NCBI RefSeq assembly: GCF_964340395.1
Contig: NC_135564.1
Span: 3,897,861-3,961,860, forward strand
From: Glandiceps talaboti
Taxonomy: Eukaryota > Hemichordata > Enteropneusta > Spengelidae
Direction of reading: 5' to 3'
Length of the DNA stretch: 64,000 nt
In this document: positions 35,630-45,435 of the stretch, piece after piece
How the letters are laid out: each line of letters begins with the position of its first letter
How positions within the stretch are numbered: position 1 is the first letter of the stretch
The notes under the pieces: generated by a model
Database searches by the model: none
The model's input: only the letters and a program-made list of their open reading frames with translations
What the model was told of the DNA's origin: nothing
Made by a program: the position numbers and the translations under genes

Positions 35630-35800
35630 ACTTGATGTCGAAATACTAAAAACACAGTATGTTCTGTCAATGGTGGTCGACTAGTATGAGTAGACAAAGC
35701 TTACAGACATTGTGAATGGGGTCATTCAGGGGACAGTGATATTAACTTGAGCTGTCACATGTGAGCAATACAAATGTTTAGTGTGTATGCATTCTATCTC

Positions 35801-35825
35801 TGACCTAAGATGACCTCAGTGACCT
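35801..35825 (-). promoter_or_regulatory. DR4 plus DR3 triple half-site, copy 6
   Basis: Three TGACCT half-sites at 35801, 35811 and 35820 give a DR4 (spacer AAGA) overlapping the DR3 (spacer CAG). In copies 3 and 5 the first half-site is TGATCT. Confidence 0.55.
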
Positions 35826-36014
35826 TTGACTTTTCCAATTGCTATGGTAATTACTAGTGGCTTGATATATTGAATAAGTTGATTGGTGAGTCGCATGGTA
35901 CCATGTGCATGGGTATGTATGTAGTATGTGTCTGCAGTGTGTGCAGTGTGTGCAGTGTGCCCATATGTATGTATGTATGTATGTATGTAAGTATGTAATG
36001 TATGTGTGTGTGTG

Positions 36015-36062
<48 letters not shown>

Positions 36063-36287
36063 ACGCACGCGCGCACATGCATGTGTGCGGTGTGCATGTA
36101 TGTCTATGTATGTATGTATATATGTGTATATGCATATGACTATGTATATATATGTTTGTGTCTGAACATATTCTTGTACAAGTTTTAAAAATGCCTAAAC
36201 CAAATAAGTCTGTAATGTGATTGGCCTTTTATACTTTTGTTGTCAAATTTAGAATTGTGAAAATCAAAAGGCCAAAAGAGAATTGCC

Positions 36288-36424
36288 ATTGCCATGGTAA
36301 CCAAAAAGTGAAAAATAGGAAATCCATTGTTTTTGCTATATTGTTATTGTTGCATGTACATTCATGTAGTGCAAGGTTTTTTAAAGGTATAATTCCAATT
36401 GGGTATAGTGGTTACCATGGCAAC
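36288..36424. promoter_or_regulatory. X-box (RFX) palindrome pair upstream of copy 6
   Basis: ATTGCCATGGTAAC at 36288-36301 and GTTACCATGGCAAC at 36411-36424. Confidence 0.4.
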
Positions 36425-37121
36425 TAAATTAAGTAAAGTACACAAAAGTGAGCTAAATGACAGTTGAAAGCAATATAGGTCACACTTCAGTAATGAGAAA
36501 GTTGAAAGACTGTAAAGTTTGACCAGTAGGAGCGCTGTTCAGAAGCTCTCATTTGACCAGAAATATGAGAGCCTGAATTTAATACCCAGACTCCTATATC
36601 AATAGTAGATGTTCACTGCTCTCCATGCTAGTTGTTGTAATATATACACTATTAAAACAGTTAATGCTGCTATTGGGTAGCACACCTAGCTGTTTCACTA
36701 GCCTACAATAAATAAATGACAGCGACATCTATACAACTATAAGAAGGAACATTTTATTGTTTTTTAATTTACTTAACTACAGAAGATAGAGTACTAATAA
36801 AAACAAAATCAGAATACAAATTGTTCAAAACAGTTTTGAGAAGTATCTTGTATATGAATGAAGGAATGAAATTTATTTCACCAGATAACAAAAAGGAGCT
36901 ACACTTTCAAAGAACAAACTTGTGATACAAATATACAAAATTTAAACAAAAGAAATACACAATTGTTATCTGATGTAGACCATGGAAATAGTTCAGCAGA
37001 ACTATAGTCTCCCTTGTCCATGGCCCACACATTTTTCTACATTTCAAATCAATAATGAGACACAAAAATTATTCTGAAGAAAATTAAAACAAAGGTACTG
37101 ACAGCAGGCAGATGTGCATGT

Positions 37122-37155
<34 letters not shown>

Positions 37156-38612
37156 CTTGGAAAGCATGATAGTATATAGTATAATTGATCAGATGATAAA
37201 CTGCCTTTTCGCAAAATGTTTTATAGAATGATGTAAACCTGACTCACTTGGCTAAAAGATTGTATTCACATAATTTTTGTATGTTATTTTTGAATGCTTT
37301 AAATTACCATGCTTACTAATTAAGGCATGTTGTGTATGCAAGAATGAAAAAATTGAGTACTATTGTTGGGTACCTGGCTGTCCCAGTTTTCAACTGAGAG
37401 TTAAATTTAAATTTTCCTTCTTGATCTTTTGAAGAGTAGAAAAGTTTTGAAAAATGAACAAATCTAATAACTTTTATATATGACTGTTTTTAAATGGACT
37501 GATTGCATTAAAGGGATACAAGCTGACTGATTGCATTAAAGGGACACAGGCTGTACTAGCTGTTCTTGGTTGTACTATGTGCTACATATACATACGATAA
37601 TTATAGTTGTCATTGAGAAGTTATATTTGCATATAAACACTATCCTCAGTATGTTTATAGAGTGTCAAAGTTGAAATAACCAATCTTCCCTACAGCTTTG
37701 ATGGTGGTGCCATCTGTGGAGTTTTCTTAAATGTGATGAAATGAATGAGATCAAGTGTTGTCAAGCCAGTATGTTTCTTCATGTTGTGATGTACAATTTT
37801 GTTGTCATCAGTGATTTCCGAAGGCACCATTTTGTAGCCATACTCAGAGAGGTGACAGACCGTTTCTTTGCCAATAATCTTAGCAAACTTTCTATTTCTA
37901 TACTGTGGCTGAGTATAGTTAAAGCCAGGACTTCCATTTTCATGTAACATTGACCATGACACTGGTTCATCTTGGTTTGGTGCGTATATGGCAAATGATG
38001 GAAATTCTTCAATCATTTTCTTCACAAGTGGAACAGCAGTTGGTGAACAGTAGGCAGTCTTAGATGCAACAAGACTTGCATGCTGAGGTCTGAGTGGTGC
38101 GATTGTGTAACCCTTTGGAAGTGTGTATGCTTGCTGCTTATAACTTGCTAAAGTATCTTTGTCCAAAGTTGTCATATACAACCGATAAGTGAACTTTTGT
38201 TCAATCACAAATCCATGGTTGCTCATGTACTGGGTGATGGTTTTCAGGTATTTATCAGTCACACCCAAGAGGAGTACAGTGTCTTGGGGAGAGAAACCAT
38301 CCAGACTATGCTCAGTAAGTCTGATTTTGTTTAACATGGATATCAGTTTCTCCTCATCGTCACTGTACAGGTACCAACCACCGATGTTACTATTTTTAGA
38401 CATCACATGAGGACCATGACAGAGTAGAGTTGTGAAGTCCTGCATACTACCATCAACAAATACCTGTGTTTTGTCCCATTTCTTGTCTTTGATATATCCC
38501 TTACAGAACTGACATGTATGTGAGAAGCATGTGAGAAGCATGTAGAATAACCATGCACATGCTTATTCTACATGCTTATAAGTATATAGGCATGTATGGG
38601 CAAATAAGCAGT

Positions 38613-38875
38613 CCATAAGCATGTGTATAGGCCGAAATATTTAAATGAGCTAAGTATGTGCATGCTTATACACATGCTTATTTTAAGCATGTGCATAATT
38701 TATACACATGCTTATTTAAGCATGTACATACTTGTGAATAAGCGTGTGCATGCTTGTGAATAAGCATGTGCATGCTTGTGAATAACCATGTACATGTTTA
38801 AATAAACATGCAATATAAGCATGCACATACTTAGCTCATTTAAATAATTCGGCCTATACACATGTTTATGGACTG
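38613..38875. repeat. Subterminal palindrome in the transposon
   Basis: The sequence around ATAGGCCGAAATATTTAAATG (from 38626) recurs as its near complement ending at about 38865, giving arms of about 50 bp. Between them are repeated ACATGCTTATTTAAGCATGT-type short palindromes. Confidence 0.75.
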
Positions 38876-39120
38876 CTTATTGGTCAATAACCATGTACAT
38901 GCTTGTGAATAAGTGTGTACATACTTGTCAATAAGCATGTGAAAATTCTATACAGCACATGTGCTAGTTACTCTACATGCAGATTTTGACAAGTAATTCA
39001 CCATTATTTAGTAAAAAGGTGCCAAATATGAACTCTGAGAGACCACAAACAGACCTGACATATATACTTCTGATAGCTTTCAGTTTGTGACAGAATGCTG
39101 AAAGATGAGTTGTACTAGGC

Positions 39121-40270
39121 CCACAGGCACTCGAATCAATCTGTATGATTCGGGGAGGAAAAATGAATATGAATAAGAGAAGGTATGAAGGTACTCAACA
39201 TTTTAACTGCTGACCACCCTCAGCATAATGCTGGCCATCCTGAATTACGACATTTCATCACAAAATTTGTTATATGAATAAGTCATGATTCTAGCTAATG
39301 AATAGCTAAAAGGTACTAATTAAATAATAACCTCTTGTTGCCATCGCTGCATACTTTGCCCTTTCGTCAAATCAGAAGCCACAAGTGTATGCTAATGAGG
39401 ATCTGCAGTTCAAATGTTGAATACCTTCATACCTTCTCTTAGGCCAGAAAAAAAAACTGTTCAACAGGCAACATAACCCGACACATTGGGTAGGTAGGTC
39501 AATTTTTTTTGGGAGAAAGATAATTATTACCGTGATTGCTAATGATTGGAAGGATACATCCTCAAAAATGCAAACTTTTTTGAAAATAAGACAATATAGG
39601 AGACCATTTAGAGGCATAAAATATCAAACAAAAAACATAATTTAAAGTCTTACAAAGCTTGAATGTGGATTTAAAATACCAGAATTTAGAGACAATTATG
39701 ACATACAGTACATTTTATCTGGCTATGGAGTGTAATTGTTGTGGCAAAGCTGAAAGGTATTTTGCAGATGTGGTAAATGACTTCTCCTGAACTTTAATTT
39801 GATTCCAAAATAATCATGAATAAAGAAAGAGTAAAACATTTGAAGACTTTCAGACTTTTGATGGCCCAATGACTGCCCTTCCCATGGTCATAAAGTTTTG
39901 CTCATTTCGTTTAGTGAATATTGGATATGCAACAGTTTAATTTTATCTCCATTCATGCTTGTATGCATCATCAGAGCCAAGTAAACCACTGATAGTACAT
40001 AATTTGGAATTGACTCAAATGTATATTGTTACATGTACTATTCAGAAAATATAAAGAAATTCCCTTAATTTTGAAACAAAGTGTGCATTTCACTGACATG
40101 CAAAGCCAGCATGAAGATATTTTGCCCATCACAAAAAAAAAATTTTAAAAAATGAAATGCCAAAAATATGGGTAGGTAGGGCCCGTTGAACAGGTTTTTT
40201 TTCTGGCCTTATTCACTATACATTTAAAAAAAAATCATACACCTTGATTTGAGTGCCTGTGACTCGGCCA
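39121..40270. repeat. Large inverted repeat inside the transposon
   Basis: The left arm, about 39121-39212 (CAGGCACTCGAATCAA..., then TAAGAGAAGGTATGAAGG), is matched in reverse complement by 39403-39441 continued at 40209-40270. The right arm is broken by the nested MITE. Confidence 0.65.
39442..40208. mobile_element. Nested 767-bp Harbinger-like MITE, TTA duplication
   Basis: The ends are GGCCAGAAAAAAAAACTGTT... and its near-perfect complement (...AACAGGTTTTTTTTCTGGCC), flanked by TTA at 39439-39441 and 40209-40211. No transposase frame seen. It inserted into one arm of the palindrome above, so it is younger than the host transposon. Confidence 0.75.
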
Positions 40271-41740
40271 TGTGTCCCATAATCATAGTGATGGTCATGG
40301 AGCAGCTGGCTTACATTTGTAAACAACCAAACGACTTGTGCACATGTAAAAATCAGTTTAACTCATTTATTTACAACCAAATTTTGAAACTATCAGTAAT
40401 GAAAGTCAACAGTTTAAAAAAAGATCGATAATAACAGGCTGAGGAGGAGCTATACGGAAATCAAGGCCTACCGTAACTTATAAATACATACATTGCAGTA
40501 CATGTCACAGTGTGTATCCATGCTTGCATTTGCAGCTGTATCGACAATCACGTAAATGTCATAATCACAAGGGGTTGGTTGTATTGTAACCCTGATCAGT
40601 AATTGGTATGGTGTAACAGCTTTTGGTAAAGGTTCCACTGTTGTAAACATTTTGTAGTGTTGAAAATACGACTGATAACGCGAGCATGAATGTTGAATGT
40701 TCAAATTTCCGTGGACAATGCAGTAATGGCCGATATTTGAATTTCAACCAATAAGATCGCAGGAATCTGGTCACATGGGAAGCTATGAATATATTATGAA
40801 AATGAGGTAAACAAATATGGCGGCCTCCATGTCCAATGTGTTGTAGAACATATGACCTTGATTTTCAGATCGATTTCTCTCCAGTTTTCTTTCAAATACA
40901 GGTAAATTTAACATGAACAGTAATCGGAGCCACTAAATTCAGCATTCACAATACTAATACCAATTCTTATCAAATGTATGCCCGGCAAAAGCGAGAAACA
41001 ACACGTCATTGCATGACTTATATTGTACATGCACCCGGATCAAAGCATGTCTTGAATTTACCATGTACATGTTAATGTTAGCTAAGCATGTGAAATAAGC
41101 TTGTACATTTTTAAGATTTACCATGTACATGTTAATATTTGCTAAGCATGTGAAATAAGCTTGTACATTTTTAAGATTAACCATGTACATGTTAATATTT
41201 GCTAAGCATGTGAAATAAGCTTGTACATTTCTAAGATTAGCCATGTACATGTTAGAGTTAGCATGTGGAACATTCATAAATAAGCATGCCGTCAACACAC
41301 ATGCTATGAAATACTTATTTTTACTGAAATAACCATGTGACATGCTTCTGACATGGTTACGAACTACTTAATAAGCAGTCCAGTTTTGTAAGGGATGTCT
41401 CACAAGGTGGTAGTTAAATATAGTCTCTGGTAGCCTATCTTCAAGTTGGTGTAACAGAGTTTCTAAGGCTTTTTGATCTTGAGAAATTTCCATACTTGAT
41501 GACGAAATACTAAAACACAATAATGGTTGTCAAGAATAGCTTTAGAATAGCTTGACTTTTGGACTATGAACTAATGTCACACTTCAGTGTGTTCTGTCAA
41601 TGGTGGTCGACTAGTATGAGTAGACAAAGCCTACAGACAGTGTGAATGGGGTCATTCAGGGGACAGTGATATTAACTTGAGCTGTCACATTTGAGCAATA
41701 CAAATGTTTAGTGTGTATGCATTCTATCTCTGACCTAAGA

Positions 41741-41755
41741 TGACCTCAGTGACCT
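41741..41755 (-). promoter_or_regulatory. DR3 (with DR4) nuclear-receptor site, copy 7
   Basis: TGACCTCAGTGACCT, with a further TGACCT at 41731 making a DR4, as at copy 6. Confidence 0.5.
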
Positions 41756-41914
41756 TTGACTTTTCCAATTGCTATGGTAATTACTAGTGCCTTGATATAT
41801 TGAATAAGTTGATTGGTGAGTCGCATGGTACCATATTGTGCATGGGTATGTATGTAGTATGTGTCTGCAGTGTGTGTGTGTTTACACTAGTGTATTTGTG
41901 TGTATGTATGTATG

Positions 41915-41945
<31 letters not shown>

Positions 41946-42210
41946 TGTATGTGTGTGTGTGTGTTTGTTTGATTGTGTGTGTGTGTGCGTGTGTGTGTGC
42001 ATGCATGTGTGCGGTGTGCATGTATGTCTATGTATGTATATATGTGTGTATATGCATATGACTATGTATATATATGTTTGTGTCTGAACATATTCTTGTA
42101 CAAGTTTTAAAAATGCCTAAACCAAATAAGTCTGTAATGTTATTGGCCTTGTTATACTTTTGTTGTCAAATTTAGAATTGTGAAAATCAAAAGGCCAAAA
42201 GAGAATTGAC

Positions 42211-42459
42211 ATTGCCATGGTAACCAAAAAGTGAAAATAGGAAATCCATTGTCTTTGCTATATTATTATTGTTGCACGTACATTCATGTAGTGCAAGGTT
42301 TTTTAAGGTATAATTCCAATTGGGTATAGTAGTTACCATGGCAACTAAATTAAGTAAAGTACACAAAAGTGAGTTAAAATGACATTTGAATTACAAGAAT
42401 ACTTTGGTGCGTGTGGATGAAAAATCTGCAAAAATATCGTGTGTGGTTACCATGGTAAC
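42211..42459. promoter_or_regulatory. Three X-box (RFX) palindromes, copy 7
   Basis: ATTGCCATGGTAAC at 42211-42224, GTTACCATGGCAAC at 42332-42345, and an additional perfectly palindromic GTTACCATGGTAAC at 42446-42459. Confidence 0.4.
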
Positions 42460-42718
42460 TAAAACTTAACTCTGCTGCCGATTAATATATGTGATTTTAA
42501 GTCAAGAAATTACCATCTCAGAAATTACTAAGCAGATAGTTTGAAATTGGTATTCAACACTAGGGATTTTTCTATGAGTGTACAGATGGTAAACTGCTAT
42601 TTTTGAAACTTTTTCATGAGAGTGCAGTCAAGAATTTGGACTTTACATCTATACAGAGCAGTTAAAATTATCTCTTCAAGATGAGATTTAGATTTCAGTA
42701 TGTTTTTGTGATTGTTAC

Positions 42719-42896
42719 GGGTCAGATTCTACCCCTCATACTTGGAGCCTATCTTATCAATCCATACTATGTTGGATTATATCAACACAGTATCCATAGT
42801 TATGTGTATGTGTCATCAGGAACATATTACTGGGGATTTCCAATGAGACTGGCAACTACACCAGAAGTTACATACATTACACACAGGACACTGTGA
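42719..42896 (+). pseudogene. Copy of TMPPE last exon without GHTH motif
   Basis: About 178 bp match TMPPE exon 5 from GQILPLILGAY to the end with few differences (LINPYY.GLYQHS and SGTYYWGFPMRLATTPE are conserved). The match starts inside the exon, just after the codons for GHTHA, so the metal-binding motif is missing, and there is no proper acceptor at the same point. The frame ends RTL-stop. The end of the copy has been amplified into a 50-bp minisatellite. Confidence 0.8.
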
Positions 42897-43410
42897 GACT
42901 GGAAACTACACCAGAAGTTACATACATTACACTCAGGACACTGTGAGACTGGCAACTACACCAGAAGTTACATACATTACACACAGGACACTGTGAGACT
43001 GGAAACTACACCAGAAGTTACATACATTACACTCAGGACACTGTGAGACTGGCAACTACACCAGAAGTTACATACATTACACACAGGACACTGTGAGACT
43101 GGAAACTACACCAGAAGTTACATACATTACACTCAGGACACTGTGAGACTGGCAACTACACCAGAAGTTACATATATTACATTCAGGACACTGTGAGACT
43201 GGCAACTACACCAGAAGTTACATATATTACATTCACAACACTGTGAGACTGGAAACTACACCAGAAGTTACATACATTACACTCATGACACTGTGAGACT
43301 GGAAACTACACCAGAAGTTACATACATGTATATTGCACTCATGATACTGTGACACTGGCAATGACACCAGAAGTTAAATACATTACTCTTGGGAGACAGT
43401 GAGACTGTGG
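42845..43410 (+). repeat. 50-bp minisatellite from the TMPPE coding end
   Basis: About 11 units with a 50-bp period; GAGACTGG(C/A)AACTACACC begins at 42845, 42895, 42945 and so on. The first unit is the C-terminal coding sequence (RLATTPEVTYI) of the TMPPE exon copy. Units alternate between two versions (GGCAAC with ACACAGG, then GGAAAC with ACTCAGG) over the first six copies, a 100-bp higher-order repeat. Confidence 0.95.
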
Positions 43411-45435
43411 ACACACCAGAGGTTTATACGAAGGAGGTGCTAGAGCACTCCTAGATAAACAAAATTGAAAAAAGAATTCCAGTATATGAAGGAAATAGAT
43501 GTATATAAATCCCAAGATTTTAATCACATTGCGTGAGACTAGTAAATTTTTAAATAAAGTGTTATCATTTTGGTTTTACAATTATAAAGAGTAAATCATG
43601 GTAAAATGGTGTTTTTTATCGACTTGCTTAAGTCTCAGGGCTTTTTTCATTCTTTATTTCAATAAAATATTTTAACACAAGTGTGTTCTTTTGTGTGAAA
43701 TGTTTTTTCGGAATTTCAGAAACTTTTCTTAAGTTATCAATTTAAAAAACTGTCCCCATTTCTTAATGTGTGCATTTAATTTACTTTTTTTTTTTGCAAT
43801 ATGAAACTCTACACTCTGAATATTTTGCAAGTATTTTTTGCCATCAAATCTGGTTTCTGTTTTCTAAACTTTGAAAATATAAATATTACGCTTAGCAACA
43901 AGAATAACAAAATTTAATAATAATGACAGTTGATCACCCAAGATGACGTTTTGAGAGCGCATACAAATGGAAAAAGAAAACAATTCCATCTTGATCGATT
44001 GAGGGCGCTATTCAAACAACCCCATCTTGCCTGAGGAATGTTTCTTGTCTGTAAGAGGAGGGTTGTATGACGCAGACATTCTCGCAAACCAGAGATGTTA
44101 TTTCTTCCGCTACACTTCGAAATAAAAGTGGGAGGCTCATTAAGAACGTTGCCGTAAAACAGGACGTGGTTTGCGACGAAGGACGCAGAGGAAAAAAAAT
44201 CTAAAAATGAACATCGAACTCAAACATTCAAAGAAAGTGAGACCAAACAAATCTCTCAAGGGACTGGTGCTAGTCTAAATTATATATGTATGTTACAGTC
44301 TGACATATTTCAGTGTAAACGAACTTACAATTCACGTGTACGTCGAAATGTTAATTGAGTGAGTTGAGTATTTCCCTTGTCAAGAAACTGATATCCCTGT
44401 ATAGACCTAAACCTTTCTTTCACAACTAGCTAGATAATAGGGAATAGGTGGAATTGTTTATTAATTCATTTTGGTTTCAGTGTTTCAAGGGGATTATGAT
44501 TTATTCCTTATTCCTGAGTGAGATATAGCAACCGTCTGAAGTCTTTTAAATATATTCTCGATTGCCAAGAGATAATTGGTGAAGCTTTTTCACAAAGTGT
44601 AAGTCATGTTGTCATGAACAACTACAGTCCAGTCTCGTAAGTCAGGGCATATTTTTTCCGCAGATGCAACGAAAAATTATACTCGGCATGGATGTATCAC
44701 TGAAATATAAAACATCCATGCTATCCCAGGGAGCCTTCGTACATAGGGTAGTGTCGTAATGGATATTCCTTGTTGCCCAGATTTAATGTAATCGCGTTGA
44801 CACTTTCCCTGATATGAGTTAAAGTCTTATTAATGCCACAGACAAAAGAAATTTCTCCCATGTCCGTGTTTAAGCTGAACAACTGCAGTCTATTTTTGCA
44901 GGCCAGGGCATATTTTTCTGCTGATGCAACGAAAATGACACTCTTAAGAACGTACGTACGTGACGTAGTGTTAACCGTGATGGCACAGTACAGTGGTTTA
45001 CACCGAGTCGGATGCTAAAGTCGAAACTTTCAAAATATTGTCGAAAAGTAAAAGTTCCAACTTTTCCAGCCAAACAATTTACAGTCCATAACATTTTTCT
45101 TTTTCAAATTTAAGTCTAAAAGCATCTGGATATATAACTTTATTATCGCTATAAATAGTGTCAAGGCGATTGACATGACTATGTGCTAGCCCATTCACCG
45201 GGCGTCACTGGTTTCATCACCGTGCACCAATAAACACAAATGCCATCTGACTGACTTTCAGATGACGTCTGTACGTATTTATTGGACTTTGGAGGTTTAT
45301 TCAGGTATTTTAAATAGATAATTTGGTATCATGACACGAAACAGTAATCAGCAACTTGAAGTTCACAAAAGTTATTCAAGTATTCTCAAAACGAGGCGTC
45401 GAAATTGAAAACGAGGCTTGAACACAATTTCAGTC
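43411..45435. other. Upstream region of the JmjC gene
   Basis: No coding exon seen. It contains a MITE-like 104-bp element (44075-44178) and a direct repeat pair (44617-44684 and 44876-44943, with CAGGGCATATTTTT...GATGCAACGAAAA in each). The transcription start is probably within the last few hundred bases, but I see no clear core promoter. Confidence 0.4.
44075..44178 (+). mobile_element. Short element with CGCAAACCA inverted ends
   Basis: It begins near TCTCGCAAACCAGAG and ends near CGTGGTTTGCGACGA, so CGCAAACCA is an inverted terminal motif. A clearly homologous copy lies in opposite orientation at 57751-57852 (shared GGCTCATTAAGAACG, CCGTAAAACAG and CGTGGTTTGCGACGA). Confidence 0.55.

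Larger units (their letters stand above)
38498..41394. mobile_element. 2.9-kb DNA transposon inserted in copy 7
   Basis: The ends are inverted repeats: CCCTTACAGAACTG at the left and the complement of CAGTTTTGTAAGGG at the right, each flanked by AT. An AT duplication would fit ISL2EU-type elements, but the left flank has an extra AT, so this is uncertain. Both ends carry dense subterminal arrays of AAGCATGT/ACATGCTT. Near the right end are about three copies of a 60-bp unit (41059-41240). No transposase frame is visible, so it is non-autonomous. Confidence 0.75.
37690..41492 (-). pseudogene. GLYAT-like copy 7, split by a 2.9-kb transposon
   Basis: The normal start and first 33 or so codons (MEISQ to LVRHI) lie at 41395-41492. 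The rest, from IKDKKWDKTQ to the stop, lies at 37690-38494. Between them is a DNA transposon. An open frame of 283 codons starts at an ATG in the transposon end (38541) and runs in frame into the gene, so a chimeric protein with about 17 transposon-derived residues and an intact GNAT region (YTQPQYRNRKFAKI) is possible. The DR3-type promoter and X-boxes remain beyond 41.5 kb, now about 3 kb from the GNAT part. The gene may be dead, spliced across the element, or driven from inside it. Confidence 0.8.

Noticed and set aside
40954-41343. 129-codon minus-strand frame with three internal repeats
   Set aside because: The repeats are the 60-bp tandem unit of the transposon's subterminal region, not a protein domain.
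45418-45435. Upstream extension of the JmjC protein (and similar extensions of GLYAT-like copies 1 and 4)
   Set aside because: The extensions begin with TTG; the first ATG in frame gives the conserved N-terminus.
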